Assembly: GCA_964608495.1 (NCBI GenBank) | Contig: CAZSOQ010000011.1 | Coordinates: forward strand, 1 to 40,303 | DNA: 40,303 nt | Direction of reading: 5' to 3' | Source: JAKORR01 sp964608495 | Lineage (GTDB): Bacteria; Armatimonadota; Zipacnadia; Zipacnadales; FEN-943 | Shown here: one piece after another, positions 23,453 to 32,237 of the stretch | Numbering within the stretch: the stretch's first letter is position 1 | How the letters are laid out: every line of letters begins with the position of its first letter | Notes under the pieces: model-generated | What the model was told of the DNA's origin: nothing | Seen by the model: only the letters and a program-made list of their open reading frames with translations | The model's database searches: none | Program-made: the position numbers and the translations under genes

Positions 23453-24556
23453 CTAGTCCCTCAGGAACTCGTCCTGCCAGAACACCGGCTCGTAGCCACG
23501 CTCGGTGACGAACTCCAGCGCGGTGCGCACCTTGTCCATCACGTCGGGCTGGTAGTGACGCTCCAGGTCCCGCCGGAAGTATTGCTCGTGGATGAGCAGC
23601 TCGATGAGCTCGCCCGTGTGCGGGTTGCCGGCGACCTTCTCCAGGAGCGGGCGCACGTCGGCCAGGGATACGGAGTTCACGACCTGGTCGCACTGGAGGA
23701 ACATCAGGTCCATATCGAAGTCCTTCGACAGATCGCGGGAGGCGATGTGGTCACACAGCTCGGGCGAGAGGTAGTAGCGCGTGGTGCAGGCATCGCCGGG
23801 TGCGCGGGCCAGGATGATGAGCCCGCGGTAGCCGGCGTCGCGCACGGCCCGCGCGGCGTCGCGAGGACACTCGGCCCAGTGGACCGTCGTCCAGCGGCTC
23901 ATCACTTCCTCGCCGGCGAAGCGCAGGATCTGCTCGTGCACGCGCGCGATGTCGCCGGCCATCTCGTCGTAGGTCGCGTCCTTGTAGATGCGGTCGGGCT
24001 TGTCCGCCCGTGCGTGGAAGGTCAGGTGGAGCCAGCCGGCGTTGTCGCGCCACTCCCCGCGCCACTTGTCGGGCATCTGAGGCAGTGTGAAGTCCGCGCC
24101 GTCGCCGTAGTAGATGTTGAGGTGGATCTTGGCGCCGTACTGCTCGTGCATCTGCCGCCAGAACCCCAGGTACCAGTGGTCGAAGAGCGACGGGTAATCG
24201 TCCGGCGTGAGGGACAGGTCGCGCAGGAACTGCACGTTGTCGTCCACCGAGAACCTGTAGCGCGGGCGCGAGGCGGCGTCCCAGACCAACCTGACCTCCG
24301 CGGCGCTCGACCGGCTCGCGCTCTCGGCCCGCACCGGCATCGTCTGCTCCCCCGGGACCAGGCGCATCGGGGCCTCGAAGGTCCCGTCCGCGCCCACCGC
24401 CGCGTCCCTTCCCTGCACCGTCACCCTGGCCCCGGGCCAGGCCTGCCCGCGCATCGTCGCCGTTAGCGTGCCGTTGCTGACCACACCGTCGTGACGGTTC
24501 AGCACGTCGCCATCCCAGGGAGAGTCGATCGTGATGTCCCTCTCACAGGCTGCCAT
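23453..24556 (-). CDS. NodB-like (polysaccharide deacetylase-like) barrel protein
   Basis: 367 residues without a signal peptide. Residues 5-92 form an Ig-like beta-sandwich (ITIDSPWDGDVLNRHDG, PGARVTVQGRD). Residues 98-365 look like a divergent NodB/polysaccharide-deacetylase barrel: YRFSVDDNVQFLRDL replaces the usual TFDDG motif (Asp105, Asp106), LHLTFHARAD provides a histidine in motif 2, and LIELLIHEQYF is a plausible late His motif. Proteins with this FSxDDN opening occur in polysaccharide-active bacteria and are of unknown specificity. GGAGG lies 7 bases before the ATG. It is 51 bases after the alpha-mannosidase gene, so the two are likely co-expressed. Deacetylase activity is uncertain because the metal triad is not canonical. 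Confidence 0.65.
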   Translation of the reverse strand: MAACERDITIDSPWDGDVLNRHDGVVSNGTLTATMRGQAWPGARVTVQGRDAAVGADGTFEAPMRLVPGEQTMPVRAESASRSSAAEVRLVWDAASRPRYRFSVDDNVQFLRDLSLTPDDYPSLFDHWYLGFWRQMHEQYGAKIHLNIYYGDGADFTLPQMPDKWRGEWRDNAGWLHLTFHARADKPDRIYKDATYDEMAGDIARVHEQILRFAGEEVMSRWTTVHWAECPRDAARAVRDAGYRGLIILARAPGDACTTRYYLSPELCDHIASRDLSKDFDMDLMFLQCDQVVNSVSLADVRPLLEKVAGNPHTGELIELLIHEQYFRRDLERHYQPDVMDKVRTALEFVTERGYEPVFWQDEFLRD

Positions 24557-24607
24557 CGGTGGTCCTCCTTGAGCCAGACCGGTGCCTCGCGGCGCCCTCG
24601 GGCGATG

Positions 24608-27600
24608 TCACCTGGCGGGAAGCAACCGGACGGTGACCACGCCGTGCGCCGGGGTCTTCACCAGCACGGTCCGCGAGTCCTGCAGCCGCAGCTTGCCGCG
24701 GTTCTCCGCCTCGACGACGTTGGTCAGCTCCGCGCCCGCCAGGCCAAACCCCGTGCGAAGGGCCGTCATCGTCTCGCGGCCGTCGCTCTCGTACCAGCGG
24801 ACGATCAGGCCGCGCCCATCCTCGGCGCCCTTGAGGGCGCTCACGACCAGGTTCGTGGCCTCGGGCTGGTCAGGCCGCCACTCCGCCCGCAAGGGGTAGG
24901 GCTCGAGGTTCAGCAGGCTCGAGCCGGCCGACAGCTCGCCGTCGTGGGCCTCCACCACCACCGCCGCGAGCGGGTTGTTCAGCTCCCAGGCCTGGCGGAC
25001 GGTGGAGCCGGACTTCCAGGAGCCGTCGTGCAGCAGCAGGCTGTAGTGGATGCGGTGCTGTCCCTGGTCGGGCTCCGGGTCGGGCTCGTAGGACGCCCGC
25101 AGCAGTGTCAGGCGAAGCGTGCTGTCGCTGGCGTCGTGGCCGTACTTGCAGTCGTTGAGCAGCGACGCGCCGAAGAGGGGCTCGGCCTCAATCCGCGGGC
25201 CGAGGCTGATGGCCACAATCCGTATACGGTCCAGATCAGGCAGCACCACCGAGCGCAGCCGCTTACCCTCGGGGAGGTCGTAGGTGCGCACGAACAGGCG
25301 CGGCTCGGGGTCGGTGCGCCCCTCCGGCCTGTAGCGGTAGGGATGACGCACGACGATGGCCTCATCGGCCCGCGGCCCGAAGCACCAGTCGCTGAAGCCG
25401 ATGTCCACAAGCTGGCGTGAACCGTCGGCGAAGACAAGCCCTCCCTGGCCGCTCTGCTCGCCAGGGCCCGCCGCGCCGAAGATCGCAAGCGTGGCCGCGT
25501 CGGTGGCCGGCATCGGGAGGGTCTGGCCCGTGCAGGCGACGGCGTTCTTGGCTCCTGATTCGGTCGGCGGGACGCGCCAGGGCAGGCCCTGCCACTCCAG
25601 CAGGCCGTTGCGAGCGCCCGCCAGCATCTCGGCCGGGAAGGACATGGCCAGGCCGTCGAAGTCTCCGTCGGCAGGCTGCTCGGCCGTGGCGAAGACGTCC
25701 TGGTTGAAGTGGGGCCCAAGGTCGGCCGCCACGGGCCTGGCGCCCTCGGCCCGGCGCAGCTTCACCTCCGTCAGGTCAGCCCACTGCTGGGCCGGCACGT
25801 CCTCACCATCGAGGGTCCGCTCCACCGAGCCGAAGGGTATCTCGCACGTGAACACCGGGTTGCGCAGACGCAGCGGGAAGGCAACCTTCAGCATCGGACT
25901 ACCGTCGGCGTTGTTGCCCTTTTCCTGCCAGTCGGCCTGGAGATCGAAGTCCACGCACGGCGCGCCCGCAGCCAGGCTGATGCGCTGGACGAAACGCGAG
26001 CTGCCGTAGCTATGCACCACGCGCACGACCGCCGGGGCGCTATCACCGCCGGGCTGCTCGACGACCACCTCCTCGGCCTGGTCCAGATCGCGCGTCGAGC
26101 GCACGCGGCCGATGTCCCAGGCCGACATGCCGTGGGGCTCCTCCCAGAGCACCTGGAGACGCCCGGCCCTGTCGCCCGCTGAGACGACCTCCCGTCCCGT
26201 CTCCAGGTCGCTCACAGACTTCAGGCCACCGCAGGCCCGGTCAACGACCACGCGCATGCGGCCGCTCTCCAGCGTGATCGCGTCCTGGCTCTCGCGGGTC
26301 GTGGACCCCCAGGGCACAGGCGACTGCGTCGGTGTCAGGTGCCAGACGGTCCAGCCCAAGGGCGGCGCCTGGGCCAGGAACTCGACCTCCGCGGACCCGT
26401 CCTCGGCACGCTCGGCGACGCGAGCAGGCATCTTCTCGCCGCTTGGCCCGACGGCCACGATGGCATCCGGCGGCGCCTTGGCCAGTCGCGCCCGTACCAG
26501 GCCCGCGCGGTTCCACGCCAGCCGGTTCCAGACGATGACGGGCGTTCCCTCGCCTCGGGTGTCCACGCGCGCCGCCAGCGTCCTCAGGCTCGCGTCAAGC
26601 TCGGACCGCGCGGTGGCCTCGGCCTTGTCGTAGAGCTCGTGGCAATACTTGTAGCTGTCGTGGATCGCCGAGCCCGGCAGCAGGTCGTGGAACTGGTTGA
26701 AGCACACGCGCTGCCAGGCCTCCAGGAACGCCGCGCCGGGGTACTCGCGCCCGCACTTGACCACCGCCGCCGTCGCCGCGGCTTCCGCGGTTGGGATCAG
26801 GTTCTCGAGCTGGCGGTTGCGTCGCTTCATATCCGCGTGCGTCGTATAGCAGCCGCGGAAGGTGAAGTTGAGCTCCTTGTTTACCACGGGCAGGTCGGGC
26901 TCGCCCTTGAGCGCGGCCTCGAAGAAGTCGTCGGTGCGCGAGAACTTGATCTGCGGCGCCACCGGCTCCTGCTGCAGGCGCAGGGCGGTGGTCACGTCCT
27001 GCCGCGTGGGCCCGCCGCCGTGGTCGCCCACGCCGTACGCGATCATGGCGTCACGCACGCCCACCCGGCGCTTCACCTCCAGGGGTATGCGCACGATCCC
27101 GGGATCGAGGCGCCAGCCGTAGCCGCCGTAGTTGTAGGCGGCCAGGCGCGAACCGTCTGGTCCCTCCCACCAGAACAGTGGGAAGCCGGGCCCGCAGCGC
27201 GCGAAGTAGTACCACTCCAGCCCCGCGTCGCGGAAGATGGTCGGCACCGTCCAGGCGTGGCCGAAGTTGTCCGGCAGCCAGGCCATCTTGGTCCAGCGGC
27301 CGAACTTCTCCATCATGTACTCGCGCGCCGTGAGGAGCTGGCGGCACAGGGCCTCGCCGGAGGCCAGGTTGGTATCGCCCTGCACCCAGGTGCCGCAGGT
27401 GGCGTCCCAGCTCCCCTCCTTGACCCGTCTCTGGATCTCGGCGAAGAGCTCCGGGCTGTCTTCCTCAATGCCCTTGTACGCCCCCGGCTGGCTTTCCGAG
27501 AACACGAAGCCGGGGAACTCGTCCATGAAGGCGATCGCCTGTCGCCAGGTGTTCCTGCAGACGTCCAGTGTCTCAGGCCACAGCCACAGCCAGTTCATGT

Positions 27601-28381
27601 CAATGTGCGCGTGGCCCACCAGGTGCAGCGTGTACTGCTTGGCGAGAGGGGACAGGGAAGTGAGGGCCGCTGCCGAGCTACCCAGGCTGTTCCTGAAGCC
27701 CTGCGGGTCGCCCGCCAGCTTCTCCCACTCCAGCGCGCGGACGGCTGCCTGCAAGGCCGCCCCGGCCTCGGGCCCGGCCTCTTCGATCCGTAACAGCTCC
27801 TGGGCGAACTGAAGGCGGTCGGCGTGGGCGGCCAGATCGGCTCGGAACGGGTCGAGACCGACGTAGCGCAGGCTGGCGCTCAGCAGCCGCCCGGGCCCGC
27901 CGGCGTTGATGGCCTTGACGGCCACGACGAACCGCTGGCCCGGGCGCGCGTCCTCGGAGAGGGTCACGCGGCCCTCGTCCCAATGGAACTTCTGCCGCAG
28001 CTCGCCATTGACGTAGACCTCGCCGTCGTCGTCAACGGCCACTTGCAGCGCCAAGGGCCCGTCCGGCGCTGGGGCCGAGCCCATCCGCTCCGGCACCTCC
28101 ACCGTCATCCGGTACCAGGCCTGGCTGTTGGGCTTCTCCCACCGGTGCTCGGGCCAGACCTGCGCCCACTTGCTGTCGTCCACGTCCACAGCCTGGCCGC
28201 CTTCCGACGCCGGCCACTGGAACCGCCACGGCCCCGCCCGGTCGCTGCTGAGAGCCCGCAGCGTGTTGATGGCCTGGGCCACCGCCGCGGACACATCTTC
28301 CGGCGGCTGAGCCCTGCCCTGACCGATCATGGCGAGCACGAAGAGCCCGCCCACAACTGCCCTGGCGCACGTGCTGAACAA
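24608..28381 (-). CDS. Secreted GH38 alpha-mannosidase
   Basis: 1257 residues from a TTG at 28381, with GGAGGTG just upstream and a good signal peptide (MFSTCARAVVGGLFVLAMIG, cleavage near GRA-Q). The longer open frame would run into the divergent gene and has no such start. Residues 45-175 form a jelly-roll carbohydrate-binding domain. The GH38 catalytic domain begins at about 250, with HLVGHAHIDMNWLW (His257, His259 and Asp261 bind zinc) and the nucleophile motif WLPDNFGH (Asp371). The middle helical domain and large C-terminal beta domains complete a retaining alpha-mannosidase. It should remove alpha-mannose from glycans outside the cytoplasm. It heads a same-strand series that continues with the NodB-like and MocA genes. 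Confidence 0.92.
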   Translation of the reverse strand: MFSTCARAVVGGLFVLAMIGQGRAQPPEDVSAAVAQAINTLRALSSDRAGPWRFQWPASEGGQAVDVDDSKWAQVWPEHRWEKPNSQAWYRMTVEVPERMGSAPAPDGPLALQVAVDDDGEVYVNGELRQKFHWDEGRVTLSEDARPGQRFVVAVKAINAGGPGRLLSASLRYVGLDPFRADLAAHADRLQFAQELLRIEEAGPEAGAALQAAVRALEWEKLAGDPQGFRNSLGSSAAALTSLSPLAKQYTLHLVGHAHIDMNWLWLWPETLDVCRNTWRQAIAFMDEFPGFVFSESQPGAYKGIEEDSPELFAEIQRRVKEGSWDATCGTWVQGDTNLASGEALCRQLLTAREYMMEKFGRWTKMAWLPDNFGHAWTVPTIFRDAGLEWYYFARCGPGFPLFWWEGPDGSRLAAYNYGGYGWRLDPGIVRIPLEVKRRVGVRDAMIAYGVGDHGGGPTRQDVTTALRLQQEPVAPQIKFSRTDDFFEAALKGEPDLPVVNKELNFTFRGCYTTHADMKRRNRQLENLIPTAEAAATAAVVKCGREYPGAAFLEAWQRVCFNQFHDLLPGSAIHDSYKYCHELYDKAEATARSELDASLRTLAARVDTRGEGTPVIVWNRLAWNRAGLVRARLAKAPPDAIVAVGPSGEKMPARVAERAEDGSAEVEFLAQAPPLGWTVWHLTPTQSPVPWGSTTRESQDAITLESGRMRVVVDRACGGLKSVSDLETGREVVSAGDRAGRLQVLWEEPHGMSAWDIGRVRSTRDLDQAEEVVVEQPGGDSAPAVVRVVHSYGSSRFVQRISLAAGAPCVDFDLQADWQEKGNNADGSPMLKVAFPLRLRNPVFTCEIPFGSVERTLDGEDVPAQQWADLTEVKLRRAEGARPVAADLGPHFNQDVFATAEQPADGDFDGLAMSFPAEMLAGARNGLLEWQGLPWRVPPTESGAKNAVACTGQTLPMPATDAATLAIFGAAGPGEQSGQGGLVFADGSRQLVDIGFSDWCFGPRADEAIVVRHPYRYRPEGRTDPEPRLFVRTYDLPEGKRLRSVVLPDLDRIRIVAISLGPRIEAEPLFGASLLNDCKYGHDASDSTLRLTLLRASYEPDPEPDQGQHRIHYSLLLHDGSWKSGSTVRQAWELNNPLAAVVVEAHDGELSAGSSLLNLEPYPLRAEWRPDQPEATNLVVSALKGAEDGRGLIVRWYESDGRETMTALRTGFGLAGAELTNVVEAENRGKLRLQDSRTVLVKTPAHGVVTVRLLPAR

Positions 28382-28540
28382 AGGACACACCTCCGGCCCT
28401 GGGCCCCACGGGGGGCGTCTCCCGCCCCTTTCCCCTCCCCGTTCGGCCTTCCTTCGGCGACCGAACCCACGCCACTGGCCGGCCCGGTGGCTTGCGGCGG
28501 CCCGGCGCGGCGGCCGGAGGAGGACGGCCACGCCGCGCCG

Positions 28541-28568
28541 AATATGCTGGGGCGTACGCGACGCCCAA
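28541..28568 (-). promoter_or_regulatory. Possible promoter toward the alpha-mannosidase
   Basis: On the minus strand TTGGGC (28563-28568), 16 bases, CATATT (28541-28546) lies in the 199-base gap between the divergent GH38 and the downstream glycosidase genes. The match is modest and the leader would be about 160 bases. Confidence 0.25.
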
Positions 28569-28580
28569 GAGGTGACGGCG

Positions 28581-31187
28581 ATGCTCCCACTGCTGGCGGT
28601 GGCTGGAGCCTTCCTATCCGCCCAGGGCGACTGGTTCCCCTTCGCGCTTCCCGAGCTGGAAGCCGAGCCGGGCATCACTAACCTGTCGGCGTGGAACGAA
28701 CGGCCCGCCGGGGCCAAGGGCCCGATCCGTGTGCAGGACGGCCATTTGGTGGACGGCGCCGGGCAGCGGATCCGCTTCTTCGCCACGAACCTGTGCTTCG
28801 AGGCCTGCTACCCGAGCCACGAATCGGCGGAGAAGCTTGCCGCCCGCTTGGCCCGTCTGGGCGTGAACCTGGTCCGCCTGCACCATACCGACACTCAGCC
28901 CTTCCCACGGGGCATCTGGGACCCCGAGGACAAGACGCGCCATACCCTCCACCCGGAGGCCCTGGACCGCCTCGACTACCTGGTCGCCCAGCTCATCAAC
29001 CAGGGCATCTACGTCAACGTCAACCTGCACGTCGGGCGCGCGCCCACCGAGGCCGACCCCGCGCCCGAGGCTGCCCGCCTGCCCAATTACGGCAAAGGCG
29101 TGGACAACTTCTGGCCGCCGCTGATCGAGGTCCAGAAGTGGTACGCCAGGGCGCTGCTCGACCGCGAGAACAAGTACACGGGCCGCAAGTACACCCAGGA
29201 GCCCGGCGTGGCCTTCATCGAGATAAGCAACGAAGACTCGCTGATCTCCCTGCTGAGAGGAGGATGGGGTGGGCTCGACAGCCTGCCCGAGCCCTACCAG
29301 GAGTTCCTCGACCAGCGCTGGCAGGAGGCCCTGCGGCAGCGCTACGGCAGCACCGAGAAGCTGCGGGCGGCCTGGTCGGAGGGCGAGATCGCCCTCGGCG
29401 AGGAACTGGCGGCCAATGGCGACTTCCACGCCGGCCTGGAGGGCTGGGGAGTGGAGCCTCACGCGCCCTGCGAGATGGTCTCGCAGGTCACCCAGGACGG
29501 GCCAGAGGGCAGGCCCGCCCTCAAGATCACCGTGACCCAGACCGACGAGGTCGGCTGGCACGGTCAGACGCACTACAAGCCCTTCGCCCTGCGCGCCGGG
29601 CAGCCCTACACCGTCACCCTCTGGCTGCGGGCGGACCCCGCGCGCACCGTGAGCTTCAACACCATGATGTCCCACGAGCCCTGGAGCCGTCTCGGCCTCG
29701 AGGGCACGCTGGCCATCGGCCCCGAATGGCGGCAGTGCCGCCTGTCCTTCCGTGCCCTGAAGGACGAGGACGCCGCGCGGGTGACCGTAACCAACCTGGC
29801 CCTCAGCCAGGGCACGGTCTGGGTATCGGGCCTGTCGGTCCGCGAGGGCGGAGTCGTCGGGCTGCCGGAGGGCCAGGCGCTCGAGGACGGCACGGTGCGC
29901 CGCCTGGGCATGAGCGAGCTTGGCGGGCGCACGCCTGCCGCCGCGCGCGACCAGTCCCTCTTCTACCTGGACCTCGAACGCTCCTATTGGCAGGGAATGT
30001 ACGACTACCTCAAGCGGGACCTGAGCGCCCAGAACCTGGTGACGGGCACCCAGGTCACCTACTCGCCCTACTATACGCAGGACATGATGGACTACGCTGA
30101 CGCCCACGCCTACTGGCAGCATCCGGCCTTCCCGGGGCGTCCCTGGGACCCGAGGAACTGGTATGTGCGCAACATCTCGATGGTCGCCAACCCCGCGGGC
30201 ACCCTCGGGCGGCTCATCGCCCACCGCATCGAGGGCAAGCCCTTCACGGTGTCCGAGTACAACCACCCGGCGCCCAACCAGTACGGGGGAGAGGCCCTGA
30301 TCCTCCTGAGCGCCTACGCCGCCTTCCAGGACTGGGATGCCGTCTACAGCTTCTCCTTCAGCAGTCGGGACGAGTGGGAGCTGGACCGGGTCGGCGGCTA
30401 CTTTGACGTCAAGTCGCACCCCGCGCAGCTCGTGTCCTTCCCGGCGGCAGCGGCGCTGATCAGACGCCCCGACCTGGCACCCGGCAAGGAGCTGATCTCC
30501 CCCGCAGCGGACCTGGACGCGGCCCTGCGGCTCATGAGGGAGGGACGCAACTCGGTGAGTGCCCTCGATGTCGGCGCGACCGAAGGGGACCTCCTGCGCC
30601 ATCGGGTGGCCTTGCGCTGGGGCGAGCAGCCCACCGCGCAGGCGGCCGCCGCAGCCGCCGACAACCGCAACTTCGTGGCCGATACCGATGAGCTGGTGTG
30701 GGATGCGGGCCAGCAGGGGGCCGAGGTCGTGCTCCTGCGCGCGCCGAGAGCCAAGGGAGTCGTCGGCTTCTGCTGCGGGCGCGAGCTCGATCTGGGAGGC
30801 GGCGTGCGCATCAACGTGGGCCCGAACTCCCTCAACTGGGCGGCCGTGACTCTGACCCAGCTCGACGGGCAGGCTGTGGGTGGCGCCGGCGACCTGCTGG
30901 TCACGGCCGCGGGGGCCTATCGCAACCCCGACTGGGGATGGCAGGACCTGGGCAACGACCGCGTCACGCTGGGCCCGAACTGGGGGAAGGGGCCGGTCGA
31001 GGTGGAGGGAATCTCGGCGAGCATCTTCCTGCCCGTGCCGGCTGATCGCCTGCAGGGCTGGGCGCTCGATGAGCGCGGGCAGCGCAAGCAGGCTCTGGAG
31101 GTCCGGCCCGCCGGGCAGGGCAGCACGATCGAGCTGGGGCCTCGGTACGCGACGCTCTGGTACCACATCAGGGTGGCAGAGGGGTAG
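28581..31187 (+). CDS. Secreted GH5-like glycosidase with inserted CBM
   Basis: 868 residues from the ATG at 28581 (AGAGGTGA upstream), with a short signal-like N-terminus. After a FFATNLCFEACYP strand the barrel has NLVRLHHTD and YVNVNLHVG, and places the acid/base at FIEISNEDS (Glu218). Residues 275-425 are a separate jelly-roll module of CBM4/9 type (NGDFHAGLEGW through WVSGLSV), lying between the barrel halves. The barrel then resumes with AQNLVTGTQVTYSPY and the nucleophile motif FTVSEYNHP (Glu559). A C-terminal beta domain follows. This is a clan GH-A retaining glycosidase architecture; the substrate is unknown. It is divergent from the GH38 gene and upstream of rsmA. Confidence 0.8.
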   Translation: MLPLLAVAGAFLSAQGDWFPFALPELEAEPGITNLSAWNERPAGAKGPIRVQDGHLVDGAGQRIRFFATNLCFEACYPSHESAEKLAARLARLGVNLVRLHHTDTQPFPRGIWDPEDKTRHTLHPEALDRLDYLVAQLINQGIYVNVNLHVGRAPTEADPAPEAARLPNYGKGVDNFWPPLIEVQKWYARALLDRENKYTGRKYTQEPGVAFIEISNEDSLISLLRGGWGGLDSLPEPYQEFLDQRWQEALRQRYGSTEKLRAAWSEGEIALGEELAANGDFHAGLEGWGVEPHAPCEMVSQVTQDGPEGRPALKITVTQTDEVGWHGQTHYKPFALRAGQPYTVTLWLRADPARTVSFNTMMSHEPWSRLGLEGTLAIGPEWRQCRLSFRALKDEDAARVTVTNLALSQGTVWVSGLSVREGGVVGLPEGQALEDGTVRRLGMSELGGRTPAAARDQSLFYLDLERSYWQGMYDYLKRDLSAQNLVTGTQVTYSPYYTQDMMDYADAHAYWQHPAFPGRPWDPRNWYVRNISMVANPAGTLGRLIAHRIEGKPFTVSEYNHPAPNQYGGEALILLSAYAAFQDWDAVYSFSFSSRDEWELDRVGGYFDVKSHPAQLVSFPAAAALIRRPDLAPGKELISPAADLDAALRLMREGRNSVSALDVGATEGDLLRHRVALRWGEQPTAQAAAAAADNRNFVADTDELVWDAGQQGAEVVLLRAPRAKGVVGFCCGRELDLGGGVRINVGPNSLNWAAVTLTQLDGQAVGGAGDLLVTAAGAYRNPDWGWQDLGNDRVTLGPNWGKGPVEVEGISASIFLPVPADRLQGWALDERGQRKQALEVRPAGQGSTIELGPRYATLWYHIRVAEG

Positions 31188-31258
31188 CGAACCGAAGGTT
31201 GACCAAAGGCCCTGACTGGGCGACGACACGCCTTCGGCATGTCTAGTGTAAGGTAAGA

Positions 31259-32218
31259 TTGACGCTCGCGGAGGAGACAGGCGCCCTGACCACCGATGGC
31301 GAGACACCGGAACAGAAGTTCACGCGACAGGCGCGGGAGATGTGGGACGAGCCGCTGCCCCGCCGAACGCGTCTGCTCGCCGCCGAGTACGGCATCCATC
31401 CCAGCAAGCGCCTCGGCCAGTCCTTCCTCATTAACGACCGAGCCGCGAACCGGCTGGCCGACATCGCGGCGGAGTTTGACCCGCCTGGGGTCACCGAGGT
31501 CGGCGGCGGGCTCGGAGCGCTGACCGTACCCCTGATCCGACGGCTACCCCGGGCACGCTTCGTCGTGTACGAGGTGGACCCCGCGCTCTGCCGCGTGCTG
31601 GCCGACCTGCTGTCTCCCGTGGCCCGACGGTGCTGGGTTCACTGCCGCGACTTCATCCAGTGCTCCGGTGACGACACGCCGGCGACCGACGACTGGGTGC
31701 TCGTCGGGAACCTGCCCTACTCGGTCACCACGCCCATCCTGGAGCGCATCTTCACGGGTGCCCGCCGCTGGCGCGCCGTGCTGGTGATGGTGCAGCGCGA
31801 GTTCGCCGAGCGCATGGCCGCCGGCCCGGGCAGCCGCACCTACGGCGCCCTCAGCGTCTTCTCCTGCTACCACTGCCAGCAGATCGAGCGCGTGATGGAC
31901 CTGTCGCCGGGGAGCTTCTGGCCCAAGCCCAAGGTGGCCTCGGTCGCTGTGCTCATCAGGCTGCGGCCTGGACCACCCGAGTGCGTGACGCAGCCCGTCG
32001 CCTTCAGGGCTGTGGTCCGTGCCGCCTTCGGCTACCGACGCAAGACGCTGCTGCGGGGGCTCTCAACGGCCGGGGTGCTTGGGGCTTCCGAGGATCAGGT
32101 GCGCGCCGCCATCGCTCTGGCCGGCCTGGACCCCCAGCAGCGCGCGGAGACGGTGTCCTTCGAGCAGTTCGCCGCCCTCGCCGACTCGCTTGCTCGCGTG
32201 CTGGACTGGCAGGGCTGA
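31259..32218 (+). CDS. rsmA: RsmA (KsgA), 16S rRNA dimethyladenosine transferase
   Basis: 319 residues. It transfers four methyl groups from SAM to two adjacent adenines near the 3' end of 16S rRNA during 30S maturation. Motifs are clear: HPSKRLGQSFLIN at the N-terminal boundary, SAM loop VTEVGGGLGALT (79-89), VVYEVDP, the catalytic GNLPYSVTTP (Asn151-Tyr154), and the PKPKVASV loop. The C-terminal helical domain has FGYRRKTLLRGL. The TTG start has only a weak AAGG site and gives about 45 extra N-terminal residues compared with E. coli; an internal start is possible. It converges on the DUF6754 gene with a 12-base gap spanned by a hairpin. Confidence 0.95.
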   Translation: MTLAEETGALTTDGETPEQKFTRQAREMWDEPLPRRTRLLAAEYGIHPSKRLGQSFLINDRAANRLADIAAEFDPPGVTEVGGGLGALTVPLIRRLPRARFVVYEVDPALCRVLADLLSPVARRCWVHCRDFIQCSGDDTPATDDWVLVGNLPYSVTTPILERIFTGARRWRAVLVMVQREFAERMAAGPGSRTYGALSVFSCYHCQQIERVMDLSPGSFWPKPKVASVAVLIRLRPGPPECVTQPVAFRAVVRAAFGYRRKTLLRGLSTAGVLGASEDQVRAAIALAGLDPQQRAETVSFEQFAALADSLARVLDWQG

Positions 32219-32237
32219 CGCTGCCCTGTGTCAGCCC
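32212..32237. terminator. Bidirectional hairpin over both stop codons
   Basis: GGGCTGAC (32212-32219) and GTCAGCCC (32230-32237) form a perfect 8-base stem around a 10-base loop. The rsmA TGA and the opposite gene's TGA lie in mirrored positions of the stem. There is no T-run, so intrinsic termination is only probable. Confidence 0.5.

Noticed and set aside
28382..28786. N-terminal extension of the alpha-mannosidase frame
   Set aside because: It overlaps the start of the divergent glycosidase, lacks a ribosome site, and the TTG at 28381 begins a proper signal peptide.
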